The notes under the pieces are model-generated. The model saw nothing but the letters and a program-made list of their open reading frames with translations. It was not told the origin of the DNA and made no database searches. A DNA stretch of 64,000 bases from Amylostereum areolatum (lineage: Eukaryota > Basidiomycota > Agaricomycetes > Russulales > Stereaceae), in the NCBI GenBank assembly GCA_012932865.1, contig SAXG01000020.1, positions 62,001 to 126,000 of the forward strand, in the 5' to 3' direction. Below, in pieces: positions 53,142 through 64,000 of the stretch. A program made the translations under genes and the position numbers. The first letter of the stretch is position 1. Every line of letters starts with the position of its first letter.

Positions 53142-53735
53142 ATGCTTTGCGCAGTTTCTCCCTCTCTCTCTCTTGGACCTTATCGACTACGAAATGGACA
53201 ATACGACTTGTGTTAGCAAGTCTGCGACGCGAGACGGGTGCAGGCCATGCGAGAGGCTAAAGCTATCCAGGTCCCTAGCCTCGTTCTCAGACGTGAGGGA
53301 GGGAGTTGTGCAGGGGATGATATCACAGAGGAGGAGGTTATATGGGATGACGAGAACTGGATGACACCAAGCACAACACCCCTGAAAAAACCCCTGCACA
53401 ACTCCCTCCCTAACGTCTGGGGCACTTCGTCAAGGCACGGTACATCGGTGACAGTGTGTGACGGTCAGGTGATCCTGACTCATACCACTTGCCTCATCCT
53501 GTCACCGGCTTGGTTGGCCATGCCAACTTGTGCTAGCTGATTTCCAAGTGCTCCTACGAGCTATACAAAGTAAATTTCTCCTTTTTCATCCCCTAAAGCA
53601 CCTGTACTCCCATGTACTCCAGCAAAGGTATATGTACATCATCCTTACAGGTCTCGCTGTTGGCAGCCTTTGCAGAAAGCCCGAGTTCTCGGAAGCCTCA
53701 CCGCTCCTGCAATCCAAGATGGTTCGCATTGAATA

Positions 53736-53993
53736 TTGAACCCTAAGCTCACAGCAAACATACAAAAGGCAACACACGTGATCCAGCTCGAGCGCATTGA
53801 GCGGCGAGATGACGATTATTGTTTTCTTCGGATGGTAGAACAACGGCGGGAGTGCGAACGGGATTGTCTTTCACACCCCGGTTGCAGCAACGAGCTCACA
53901 GTCTACACGGGAAATGAGACACTGTTCTGCAATGTCGAGTTGCCACTCAGGAGGCGCGATCTTCCCTTGCGAGTGTGCCTTGCATTCATCTGA
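53736..53993 (+). CDS. Possible Cys-containing ORF, low confidence
   Basis: An open stretch ending at TGA 53991-53993 encodes DDDYCFLRMVEQRRECERDC, HPGCSNELTVYTGNETLFCN and an Arg-rich end. It has six or seven cysteines. No ATG precedes it in frame; an upstream exon joined near 53769 would be needed. It could be a remnant of a secreted-protein gene. Confidence 0.25.
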   Translation: MNPKLTANIQKATHVIQLERIERRDDDYCFLRMVEQRRECERDCLSHPGCSNELTVYTGNETLFCNVELPLRRRDLPLRVCLAFI

Positions 53994-54829
53994 CACATTC
54001 ATCCGACATCTTCTTCCGTGCTTCTGTTAAGTTGACGCAAACAAGCCGCTCCAAGATACATGTTCAAGAAGTTCCGAGCAGCGACGACAGTCTTGATCGT
54101 GAGATTGTGCGTGCGCAAGGACTTCTGCCTGCGCACTTCTACCTGCGTTGATTCTGAGCTGACAGGATTACCACCGGTGTTCGGGAGCAGGGGACTCGAA
54201 GGCGACGACGGAGGCGGCGGCAGAGGCAACACGTGGGTGAAGCATCCAGCGCACTGGCCGGGTAGCACAGTGTTTCGAGAGTAGGGAATGTTGACGCCAT
54301 TCGGTGTGACTTTGGTTGATAGTGGATCCAGGAGTCGTCCTTCGCAGAAATTTTCGACGCGACACGTCGAAATCAATAGCTGACGCTCTTAGAATTACAT
54401 TATATTGGACGCGTCGAGGACGCGTATCATCACGTGTATTGCTTACTAACATCAGCCCCTGTGACAGCCTGTCACCGATGTGCATTTCATTGACGAAATG
54501 CCCCAGACGTTCCATGAGTCCTTGCGCGCCGGTTCGAGTGGGAAAACGTCTGGAGCCGAGACTACCAGGTCCCTATCGCGCGTGACCGGCGCCCATTCAA
54601 CGTTCAATTCCGAGTTCTGGATGTGAATCCTTGGATTTCGAAGGTACGACGGGTCTCGTGGGATTGTTCTGATCATCAAGGTTTCCTCTTCTTCAACGTG
54701 CGGGAGAAGAGAACAATGGCCTCGTGGTCTTCGCTGTTATAAGGTGAGTCGAATCTCGAGCGCTTAACCTCGACACTCCCCACCCCCCATTCCCAGGCAT
54801 TCCCCCCGCCCTCGTCCAAGGTGGCGCAC
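53994..54829. other. Intergenic region
   Basis: No gene recognised; the promoter of the C2H2 gene lies at its right end. Confidence 0.4.
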
Positions 54830-55475
54830 ATGCCTTCGTGCGCTAGTTGTGACCACGTTTTTAGAAGCAGTCAGGCTCTGCACGCGCACTGTCGCGATAA
54901 GGCCGACCATGCCTACTGCGAGGACTGTGAACGGCTTTTCGTGAGCTGGGAAGCGCTGGACCAGGTAAACACAGACTTGGGCCCTTTTTGGACGATTGAA
55001 TCATATGATCAATGTATAGCACACTCGAGATTCGCCTTTGCATAACGAGAGCGATGACGACCCCGGCGATGAAGACGCAGATGAAGACGAACCATTCTGC
55101 CATTCCTGCGACCGACGGTTCGTCAACACCCAAAGCCTCTATCAACACCTTGCCGCGAGCCCCATTCATAACTGGTGCTTTCAGTGCTCCAGGGATTTCA
55201 AGAGTCCGACCGCGCTTCGTCAAGTACGAGTGTTCTCCTCGAGCATTTGCCCTCGTCGATTCTGATCAGAACCTTCGCAGCACGCGTCTTCACGCGCGCA
55301 CGGCGACGGCGACGAGTTCCGGTGTCCGAAGGCAAAGTGCGGGCGGACGTTCAAGGTCGTTTCCGCCCTCATACAGCACATCGAGAGCGAAGCGTGCGGT
55401 CTGGCGCGGGTCGCGCAGATCGAGTATCACACGAAGGCGCTGGCAGAGAAATTTGCGAGGATGTTGGCATTTTGA
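54830..55475 (+). CDS. C2H2-type zinc-finger protein, 177 residues
   Basis: Three exons in phase 0: 54830-54964, 55020-55223 and 55281-55475. The ATG at 54830 opens with the first finger. Finger-like units are CASCDHVFRSSQALHAHC, YCEDCERLFVSWEALDQHT, FCHSCDRRFVNTQSLYQH, WCFQCSRDFKSPTALRQH and FRCPKAKCGRTFKVVSALI with a following His. An acidic spacer (DDDPGDEDADEDE) splits the set. Fingers are interrupted by introns just before the last His pair, as is usual in this basidiomycete family. It probably binds nucleic acid; no target is known. The last exon has two decayed copies downstream. Confidence 0.8.
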
Positions 55476-55654
55476 GCGCGGTAGGTCGCCGACGACGGCG
55501 CGACGGAAGAGGCGGTCGCAAGCAAGCGTGTGTGGCAGTGGAACGCTCAATTCTGTACTTGTACGAGGTGGAGGATATGTATGTCTGGAAGCAGTGCACA
55601 ATGATTATGTTAACGACATCTTGAACGTGCGACAGCTCTACACGCGACGGAAGG

Positions 55655-55787
55655 TGGGGCGTTCACGGTCGTGTCCGCTCTGGTGCAGCATATCGAGAGC
55701 GAGGCGTGTGGAGTGGCGCGGTTTGAGGAGGTCGCGCGGCATGCGACCGCCTGGATGGATTCATTCGCGAGGAGGTTGGCGTATTAG
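55655..55787 (+). pseudogene. Duplicated last exon of the C2H2 gene
   Basis: FTVVSALVQHIESEACGVAR and the following VARHATAWMDSFARRLAY match the end of the gene at 54830-55475 (FKVVSALIQHIESEACGLAR...EKFARMLAF). It ends at TAG 55785-55787. The upstream exons are absent. Confidence 0.75.
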
Positions 55788-56108
55788 ACGCGATAACGCT
55801 CTGATCGTGCTACATTGCGCTGTTCGTGTATATTGTCATGTGTAGGATAGCTTGACCCGGTAATAACATGCTAAGCTGTGGACCGGCTTATAACTCGTCC
55901 TTCAGTTTAGAATATATGCGGATGGCACTCAATACTCAGTGAAGGATATCATTCCCCCGACGCTTTCGCTCGTCACATCAAGTCTCAATTTGCGTGGAGA
56001 ATAGGTCCTCTCCGTGATATAGATTACGTTCAACAAGGTTTTTACGGAGAGCCTCGGTAAATGGAATAGGTCAAAACACCGTTCTTTCACGCGCCTCTGT
56101 CCGCCATA
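55788..56108. other. Intergenic region
   Basis: About 320 bp between the zinc-finger exon copy and the kinase-like gene. Nothing recognised. Confidence 0.4.
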
Positions 56109-57296
56109 TCATAGGTCTTCCCATACAGGCTTAGGGAAGGGAATCTCGACTGTAGGACCTTCAGGATCAGCATCCTCGAAGAGTCCCTGGACATAAGGGA
56201 AACTATTCTGGCAGATTGTATATGTTGAACGGTCCGATTTGGTCGCGAGGTCGAAGTCGATGATGCGGAAATCATGCAGGCGATCTGTTTTGGCATACGG
56301 AGACTTGAGTCGGGGCTGCTCGTGACTGTCAGGAGGTGCGGCGAGGAGATTGGCAGGACGGATATCTGATATCACTGCGGTACCGGTGAGCGCGCCACGA
56401 AGAACGAAGAAAGGCGACTATGCGTACAGCTGATTCCCATGTCAGCGACTTCCTCGTACATGTTGAAAATGTCCATTCTGTGACGAAGGTTGTTAGCGGG
56501 TGGATGCGACTATAACAGGTTCATTGGCCCATACTTACGTATCCTCTTCGCTGAGTTTGAGATCGTTTGGCGGGAACTGCTCGCCGAGTCTTTCGAGGAT
56601 CAGAACCGAGAGAATGTCACGACGCTCCTCGCGCTCCTTTAGCATGGGATGCATCGTATAGTTAGGCCCCTCTTCCTTCTCTAGCGCCGCGTCGCGGACG
56701 TCGAGGCCGTTGTGGTCGTCCTCCGTGAGCGACGGAGGATGCTCGTCCCAGGCTGGAACGGCATAATCCCCCGTGACCAGTTTGTCTCCCAGGTCCATCT
56801 CGAACCATCCGTAACAGCGCGCAATCGTCGAGCCTTGTAACTCCTGCATCTCGTCGTAGAACCAGGCCTCGCGAGCCATCGATGGGACCCGGTATTGATA
56901 GGCAATCTTGACCACGAGAGGAAGAGTTTTGAAGGTACCCGTTGCATCGTCGAGCACGATATTCTCGAGATCGTACACCACGCCCGTTCGCCCGTCATCA
57001 CGGTACTTTCCAAGGCGGGCAACGAGCTTCAAGTTAGTACCGGACGAAGGCGACGCGTCACTGCTGTGAAGACCGACGGTAACGTCCTTGCGATACCTGG
57101 TCCTTTTCACCTCATCAGAAGCTAAGGGACGCCCTATGCGAACCCTCACAAGGTCTTTTGGCGCATGGACTCGACTCATTTCCGCGGGGACTAACTTGAG
57201 GGTCTGACTCTCGCCGCCATCGAGCCGCTGGGATAGTATACTATCAATCGAGATGGCTGATATCGAGTTTGGTAGCTGGAGATCATCGGTCGGCAT
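56109..57296 (-). CDS. Protein-kinase-like protein (FunK1-like), 357 residues
   Basis: Three exons, 57296-56539, 56477-56428 and 56374-56109, with introns at 56538-56478 (GTAAGT) and 56427-56375 (GTACGC). All phases agree, so the gene is intact. Kinase features in order: a beta-strand region with the likely ATP-site lysine (LPLVVKIAYQYRV), the alphaC-like REAWFYDEMQELQG, hinge-like SVLILERLGEQ, catalytic loop SDIRPANLL, and RIIDFDLA in place of DFG. The catalytic-loop HxD reads SxD (Ser codon 56369-56367), while Asp and Asn are kept. This short, divergent form is typical of expanded fungal-specific kinase-like families. Activity is uncertain. Confidence 0.75.
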
Positions 57297-57526
57297 GAGA
57301 TGGACACACCGAGTCGGAGAAGACGATGCTTATGTTGAATGTCATCTTCAATGAGGGATGCTGGTTTCACGTTTATGCGTTCAAGAGTAGGAGCTGGTGG
57401 GTGGTAGGGAAAGACTGGCGTTTCTGACCCGTTACTTGTAAGGACAGGCTCAGGCTGTGGGAAACGGAAACCCAGGTGACGGACGTGACCGCACACCTGA
57501 CGGTCACCTGTGCCGCACACAAATAC
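57297..57526. other. 5' flank of the kinase-like gene
   Basis: Non-coding. A GTGACCG...CGGTCAC inverted pair near 57486-57508 lies next to the foldback element. Confidence 0.4.
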
Positions 57527-58026
57527 CATGCACCGCGGGCGGAAGTCCATTTTTTCGGAGTCGAAATGCATTCGAAACGAGCGACGAAAGTACAAATACC
57601 AATCGTGTTTTTACCTGGACAAAACACATTCCAAACATGTCCTCTCAGGCACATGTTCCTGCCTCATGTACCCTTCCAAAACTGGAAATTTCCGCCACGA
57701 GCAGTGATTGATCTGAAATTAGAAGCTTCAGGGCAATTTTTGGCGGATCTTTTCCTAATCGAAACTGATTCTCCTTGGGGAACCGGTTTCTAACTGCTTA
57801 ATTTAGGGAGAATATGGTCCTAAAATGCTTTATTTCGAACTCATAGCTGCCCATGGCGGAAACCTCAAGTTTTAGGAGGGTACACGAGGCAGGAACATGT
57901 GCCTGAAAGGACATGTTTGGAATGTGTTTTGTCCAGGTAAGAACACGATTGGTATTTGTACTTTCGTCGCCCGTTTCGAATACGTTTCGACTCCGAAAAA
58001 ATGGACTTCTGCCCGCGGTGATGGCT
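57527..58026. mobile_element. Foldback/MITE-like element with long inverted arms
   Basis: The left arm (about 57527-57703) and right arm (about 57848-58026) are inverted copies over about 175 bp with scattered mismatches, around a 145-bp AT-rich spacer. The outer ends read CACCGCGGGCGGAAGTCCAT and its complement. It has no coding capacity. A target duplication is not clear (ATG stands on both sides). Confidence 0.75.
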
Positions 58027-58094
58027 CATAGCACTTAGCGTTAGCGGGAGGACGTTCACGGTCTTATACCAGAACGACTGTCTTCTGGTAAGGT

Positions 58095-58165
58095 CTGCGA
58101 CGGGAGACTATTTCACGGTCGTGTCCGCTCTGGTGTATCGAGAGGTCGCGCAGCATGCAACCAAC
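58095..58165 (+). pseudogene. Second decayed copy of the C2H2 last exon
   Basis: TTCACGGTCGTGTCCGCTCT followed, after an internal deletion, by GAGGTCGCGCAGCATGC repeats the sequence of the copy at 55655-55787. Confidence 0.6.
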
Positions 58166-58341
58166 ACCGACACCGCTTGTGTGGAACTCACTCCGAGTCA
58201 GCTGCGTCGAAGGGGCGGTGGATACGCTTACCCTCCGCAGACGGCGCACAATTGAGAAAGAGTGAATTTAAGTTAGCGGTATTATACGACACTACAGTAA
58301 GATAGCAGGGATACCAGAGAGCCAGTCAAAATGTCCATCCA

Positions 58342-60539
58342 CTACGCGTCGGCCTTGATCAGATCCGCCGCCTTCTCCGCTACGCCATAGAGTGTGCTCG
58401 ACAGATGCGCGCTGATCTGCAAGGGCAGGATGGACCCGTCCACGACGCGCAGGTTCGCAGTGTCGTACACCTTCAGCTTCGCGTCGACGACACCTCCCAG
58501 CTCGCGCCGCATCATCGCCGCCGTGCCGATCGGGTGCGACACCGCGGTGAACGACTCGCGCACCCAGGATTCCCACTGGTCGTCGGATGCCGAGTCAGGG
58601 AGGGCCTCGTAGCCCGGCGTCTTCTCGCCGGTGGTGATGTCGCTGAGGGGCGATGTCTGGAAGATCTTGCGCGAGAGCTTCGCGCCCGCGACTTGCACTT
58701 CTGTATCGAGCGGAACCTGCAGCCAGTTGACATTCACCTTCGGCTTCGCGAACGCGTCCGACGACTGCAGAGACGAGGTCAGTCTCGCATCGTGGTCGGA
58801 GGTTGGAGGACAGAGACGCACGGTGATAGAGACGTTGCCGCGTCCGAACGGAAGCAGGTTCCAGATTTGGATACCGAGGTCGCTGCGAACGCGTGAGCGT
58901 GCGTATCGCCCTGATCACGGCGAGTAGACTCACTTGGGGAACCCGGTGATGAAGAAAACCTCGGCGACGGGCGCTGAAAGGACGTCAGCTGGAGTCGCTC
59001 GACCTGCAAGGACGCGGGCGTACATTTGCCGTTGGCGATGAGTCCGGCCTGGACGTTGTAGATCGTGCGGAGGGCGTCTGCGCTCAGCGCGGAGTCCGCC
59101 ATCATGTTCGCCCACGACCCCAGCCCCTCCCACATCCGGCCCTTCACGTCCGCGGCCGTCGACCCAAACAGCTGGTCGATGTTCGGGAACGCGATCACGT
59201 CCGAAGGGCCCGTGCCTCCGTTGTCGAAGCCGGTCCCGTCCGCGCCGAACGTGTTCGCGGTCTGCTCTTGCAGGTTGCGGCCGACGGTCTTGAGGTCGAC
59301 GATGGGTTGGATGCCGAGGGAGGACAGGTGCGCGGCGTCGCCGATGCCGGAAAGCTGGAGGAGCGCGGGCGTGGCCAGGGCTCCGGCGGCGACGATGACC
59401 TCGCGGCGCGCATACGCCTTGCGAAGAGCGCCGCCTTGGGTGCCGAATTCGACCCCGGTCGCGGTATGGGGCGCCGTGCTGCCGTCCTTGAACAAGATCT
59501 TGGTGACCTGCGAGGGGGGTCGGGACGCAGAAGGACATGATGGGAGACAAATCGTACCCGGTTGTTCACAAGCGTGAGCCATCCCTTGCGCTGCGACTCC
59601 ACAGGGCTGAGGTACGCGGTGGCCGCGGAGGAACGATGGTCATCCTCGTGCCAGTTGATGCTCTGGCCATTGCTTCAGCTGGCCGTCCAGAAAGAGTTGC
59701 AACGGAGGACGTACATGGGGAACGTAGGAAACGCAGTTGGGGTTTCCGCCGTTGAGGTCTTTGTACAACCGAATGCCGGTCAAGTTCTGGGTCGCGGTCA
59801 CAAACGCAGGCTGCTGGGGACCGCCGTACATGGTGTCGGGGAATGTGGCCTGGACGGGTCCGCTGGTGCCGTGGTAGGATGCGATGGAGTTGGCGCCCTT
59901 TGCACGCTGTTGGTCGTTGGGAGCTGAGAATGTCTCGGCCTAGAGACACGAACGTGAGCCACATATATATCCAGCGCGAACGAAGGAAATCACCTTTTTC
60001 ATATATGAGAAGAGCCCGTTCCAATCCCATCCCGCGTTCGCGTCCTCGGGTTCGAGGAGCGTGGTCATCGCGTCGTATTGCGCTGCCATTCCGCGCGTCC
60101 AGGTAGCACCGTTGATTGACGAGCTTCCGCCGAGGGTCGTCCCGCTGCACAGGAGCCGTCAGCATGAAGAGAACGCGAGATGGCTTGCCCGTGCTCACCC
60201 CAAGATTTCTCTGTTCGGGCTCTCGGTCTGCCAGGACGTCATGATCTCGGTGCCTTTGGCTTCCAGGTACTTGTGGACGTTGTAGACGCGAGCATCGTTG
60301 CGGTCGTCGCCGCCAGCCTCGATGAGGAGAATGCGGTTGCTGGAAACCTCTGCAAGGCGTGCAGCTACGGTGGTCCCGGCCAACCCGGCTCCGATGATAA
60401 TATAATCGAACGTCTGCCCGTCGGCGCTGGACGCGTCGGACGTAACGCCGTAAGTGGGAGCGCGTTTGATGTGGTGAGATGGATGGGCGAGAGCGAGAGA
60501 AAGGAAAGAGAGGGAAAGGATGCTAGTCGGCGTCCTCAT
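58342..60539 (-). CDS. Secreted GMC oxidoreductase (AA3 family), copy 1
   Basis: Eight exons: 60539-60199, 60144-59994, 59939-59715, 59662-59558, 59507-59024, 58973-58934, 58882-58822 and 58764-58342. They give 609 residues in a fully consistent frame. A signal peptide ([18 protein letters not shown]) is followed by the FAD-binding [16 protein letters not shown], the [11 protein letters not shown] loop and [12 protein letters not shown]. The C-terminus has [19 protein letters not shown] and [20 protein letters not shown], the two His positions of the glucose-oxidase catalytic pair. Such enzymes oxidise sugars or aryl alcohols outside the cell and reduce O2 to H2O2 or reduce quinones. The substrate cannot be read from the sequence. 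It is paralogous to the gene at 61241-63508. Confidence 0.9.
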
Positions 60540-61240
60540 CGCGTGGGCTGTGGTCGTTCGGAATTCGAAGAGAATGATAAGTAGATGGCCGTCGTAAACG
60601 GATGTTTTATATAGCTATAGGGTAGAGGGCAGTACTGCCGCCGTTTGGTCATCGCTGATGCACATGGGACGCGATGCAACACATTACATACGGCGTTGTT
60701 GCCCGGATATTGGAAATTTTTGAAGGACGCACGATCGCGATTCGCGAGGCTCTGCATAGGCCATAATGATAATCGGCGGGTCGTGGCACAACCGACGTCC
60801 CACACTGAGCGCTTGAGCAGTCGACGGTCTCACACAGTACACACACACCCCCGCAAGCTCTGACATGCCAAGGTTTGCGAAGGTTGAATGTTGAACGTTG
60901 ACCACCTTCTGCCATCCACGAGGATCACGAGCTCGCTCCGGGACTTGGAGAAATTTCAAACAGCCCGGAGACGCGGTCGACCATAGCCGAGTCGTGTGCT
61001 TCGATCGATGGGAAAAGAGAATGAGCGAAGGCAGTACTTTTAAAGGTAATCGACGATGGCTCTGGTCTATGGTCAGCAGCCTGAGCAGTGGCTTGAGGTG
61101 AGCGACCGCGGAACTGGGGTCCTCCGCACAACTCGAAGCATGAATAAATACCGGTCCCCGGAAGGAGTAGGCCTTGAGCTAATGATGCCATTGTACGAGA
61201 CGCGTACTTATCGTGCTTGCTACAGTACATTGTGCAAATC
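60540..61240. other. Spacer between the two GMC genes
   Basis: About 700 bp: promoter of copy 1 and 3' flank of copy 2. A TATA-like TTTATATAG lies on the plus strand near 60605, close to the copy 1 start. No other gene. Confidence 0.45.
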
Positions 61241-63508
61241 TCATCCCGCCATCTCCTTCCGTGCGGCCTTCGCCAGATCCGCCGCCTTTTCTGCCACCCC
61301 ATACACCGTCGCCGACAGATGCGCGCTGATCTGCAGCGGCAGCACAGACGCGTCCACCACGCGCACGTTCTTCGTGTCATACACCATCAGGCGCGCATCG
61401 ACCACCCCACCGAGTTCGCGGCGCATCAAGGCGGCCGTGCCCAGTGGGTGCGAGTTGGACGAGAAGCTGCTCCGGAGGTAGGTCGCGTAGTCGGCGTCGG
61501 AAGCGTTCAGAGGGAGGACTGTGTAGCCGGGAAGGGTTTCGCCCAGGGATAGCTTGCTTTCAAAGATGGGAGGCTTGTTTAGTGCAAGGAAGGTCAGGGT
61601 TGGGGGAACGTATACCTGGTGGGTGGGCTGGAAAGGACGGCGCGGGAGAGCCGTGCCCCGGCGGTTTGGATGGCCATGTCGAAGGGTAAGCCGAACCAAT
61701 TGACGTTGATCGTGGGCCGCACGAAGGGATCGGTGGACTGCGAATACACGTCAACGAGAATGCAGATAGACGAGAGGGTAGGTGCTCACCGTGATAGACA
61801 CATTTCCTCGGCTGAAAGGAAGAAGGTTCCACGTCGCAATCGCCAGGTCACTGCACAAAGGAAAACGTTAGACGGGTCTTGTGGAGGTCACCCTGGAGGG
61901 GCACTGACAAAGGAGCGAAACTTGACGCGTAGAAGAGCTCAATGACGGGTGCTGCATATCACGTCAGAATATCGGCGGACACCTGCAGAAGCAACGGGAC
62001 CCACCCTTCCCGTCGACAATCGTCCTCGCCTGCACGTCGTAGATGGCCTTCAACGCGTCCGCGTCCAACGCCGATCCCGCTTGATCCTGCGCCCACCCCT
62101 CCAACGACCCCATCATCTCCTCCACCACCCTCCCCGCCTCCTCCCCAAACAGCTCATACACATTCGGAAACGCGATCACGTCGTTCGGCCCCACGCCGCC
62201 CGCGTCGAACCCGTTCCCGCTCGCGCCGAACGCGTTGTTCGTCTGGTCTTGCAGGTTGCGCCCGACAGTCTTGAGGTCGATCAGGGTGGAGATGTTGAGG
62301 ACCGATAGGTGGGTGGCGTCGCCGATTCCGGAAAGTTGGAGGAGGGCTGGAGTGGCGAAGGCCCCGGCCGCGAGGATGACTTCTCGTCGTGCGTACGCCG
62401 TGAAACGAGCACCATCCTCGGTGCCGAATTCGACACCGGTAGCGACGTGGGGGACGGTGCTGCCGTCTTCAAATAGAACCTTCGTCACCTAAGAGAAAGT
62501 GAGAACATGTACGACGCTACAAGGGGAGGGAAACGGACTTGTTGCTCCACGAGCGTGAGCCAGTTGGTTCGGGTGTTCTCAACTGGGGTAAGGTATGCGG
62601 CCGCAGAGGAGGACCTCGTGTCGTTGGCGCGGGGGTCGATACTCTTGAACGTCGAAATCAGTACGGAAAAAGGCACTGGTAAGGGGCAAAAAAGACGTAC
62701 GTTAGGGACATATGCGACGCAGTTCGCATCGCCGCCGTTAGAGTCGGGCAGCAGCTTGATCCCCGTTAGGTTTTGAACAGTCGCTGCGAACGCAGGCTGC
62801 TCTGGACCAGTGAACATGGCTTGAGGGAATGCAGCTTGAACTGGTCCGTCGAAGCCGTGGAACGAGTTGACGGAATTGGCACCAGCCGCTCGCTGCCCTG
62901 CATCGGGCGGTCTAAACGTTTCGGACTAGAGTGCATATCGCTTGTCAGGTAAGATGATATGGCATGGAGCAACATGAACGGACCTTACGCATGTACGCAT
63001 AAAGACCCTCCCAGTCCCATCCTGCATCCGCATCCTCAGGCTCGAGTAACGTGGTAATTGCGTCGTATTGCGCGGCCATTCCTCGCGTCCACGTCGCACC
63101 GTTGATAGACGAGCTTCCGCCGAGCGTCTTGCCTCTGCAAAATGGACCGTCAAAAGGTGCCGAAACGCGAGCAGACGAGGGCGTCGCTTACCCTGGCGTC
63201 GTTCTGTTTTGGTCCGTCTTCCAGGCCCAGTCGATGGACGAGCCGACGGCCAAGACGAAGTTGTTGACGTCGGTGACGAGCGGGCTGGTCCTGTTGTCGC
63301 TGCCGGCTTCGATGAGCAGAACGCTCACGTCCGCATCTTCCGAGAGGCGCGAGGCTACGGTCGTGCCTGCGAGACCGGCGCCCACAATGACGTAGTCGAA
63401 CGTATAGTTGGCGGCGGCGGAGACATTGGAGGACACGCCAAAGCTTTCGAGCGTGAGGGCGTTGGTTGACAGGGCAAGGACGATTGGGCAGAAGGCGGTT
63501 GTCCACAT
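61241..63508 (-). CDS. Secreted GMC oxidoreductase (AA3 family), copy 2
   Basis: ATG 63508 opens a signal peptide ([19 protein letters not shown]). Exon 1 is 63508-63192. The same exon plan as copy 1 follows, with one additional intron in the C-terminal region. Motifs: [64 protein letters not shown] and [19 protein letters not shown]. The domain order and His/His pair match copy 1, so the two are a tandem duplication. Around 61580-61625 the splice between LSSPPT and PPIFESKLS does not keep frame with standard sites, so an indel or unusual splice is present there. The stop is at 61243-61241. Confidence 0.85.
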
Positions 63509-64000
63509 CACGTCGGAAGGGGCGAAGGGTGGTCGTGGACGGCGAGATTGACGCCTTATATTAAAGAACGAGTTGGCGCGCTTGAGCGATGATGGTGCTG
63601 TCACGGTGCCATCTCATTGATGAGGTTGAGGAATATCGGTCATGGGTTCAGCTTCATGGCGGCACTTGGATTGCAGGGATGGAGTGTCGGGGAACGACCA
63701 GCCTTGAAGCGCTCGGAGAGAAGAGCGCACATGAAGCACGGAAAGAGGGGAGGCAGACCGGGCATGTCTGTTTCCAAGCAGTCAGCCTTCAGCGAAAACA
63801 AGGAAAGACATATAGGCGACGAACCACGTTGACCGCCTGTATTCGTTGTTCGCCTCATAACCCAAAATACATCTTCCTCTGAAGAAAGCGAGTTGCAGCG
63901 TCGACGAGCATAGCACAACATATTGATGAAGCATCGTCCGAAGGGAGGTCCATGGAGAGATTATGACCTTGCAAGACGGTGAACAGACTGTACTTACGAA
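63509..64000. other. Upstream flank of GMC copy 2 and window edge
   Basis: No gene recognised; open frames are short and overlap on both strands. Confidence 0.4.

Noticed and set aside
60925..61380. 151-codon minus-strand ORF rich in Arg, Cys and Trp
   Set aside because: It is a shifted frame of the last exon of GMC copy 2.
1..64000. CRISPR arrays, bacterial operons, riboswitches
   Set aside because: The DNA is eukaryotic (spliced genes, chromoviruses). The short tandem repeats seen have no spacers of uniform length.
1..64000. tRNA and rRNA genes
   Set aside because: I found no cloverleaf with A and B boxes and no rRNA-like segments by eye; a covariance-model scan would be needed to exclude a tRNA.

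Overview
The window is nuclear DNA of a mushroom-forming basidiomycete (Agaricomycete). Coding genes are cut by many 45-65 nt GT-AG introns with CTRAC-type branch sites. The gene families also fit: KDZ transposases with Cys-rich CxC heads, Ty3/gypsy chromoviruses, GMC oxidoreductases, a FunK1-like kinase, small cysteine-rich secreted proteins, and lineage-specific multi-exon proteins.

Layout. 1-8167: the 3' end of an unknown gene, an LRR/F-box-like gene (minus), and a large zf-4CXXC_R1 nuclear protein (plus). 9188-27180: a nest of mobile elements. It holds a DNA transposon gene that joins a Ulp1-like cysteine protease to a pogo-type DDE transposase (minus, 5' end lost); a young Ty3/gypsy chromovirus with one LTR difference in 420 (element 1, 13004-20097); the 3' remnant of a pol-less LTR element carrying a CCHC protein and a membrane protein (element 3); and two decayed KDZ transposase copies. 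27185-34684: a complete but frameshifted chromovirus (element 2, minus) with a 5-bp target duplication. 35.7-51.2 kb: a run of lineage-specific genes of unknown role. One of them (46017-48829) contains a tandem array of 63-nt, phase-1 mini-exons with near-identical 53-nt introns, split by a TA-flanked TIR element. 52.4-64 kb: a small secreted protein gene, a C2H2 zinc-finger gene with two decayed copies of its last exon, an intact kinase-like gene whose catalytic-loop His reads Ser, a foldback element, and two secreted GMC oxidoreductases in tandem with a glucose-oxidase-like His/His pair.

The genes do not form one pathway. The two GMC genes are a lignocellulose/H2O2-type secreted pair, and most of the rest is mobile DNA and fast-evolving lineage-specific sequence. 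The least ordinary items are the mini-exon array, the Ulp1-DDE fusion, the self-primed chromoviruses with matching -1 slippery sites at the gag stop, and the pol-less LTR element with a membrane-protein ORF. Several otherwise coherent genes carry single-base indels or CGA-to-TGA changes; decay and consensus error cannot be told apart from this sequence alone.
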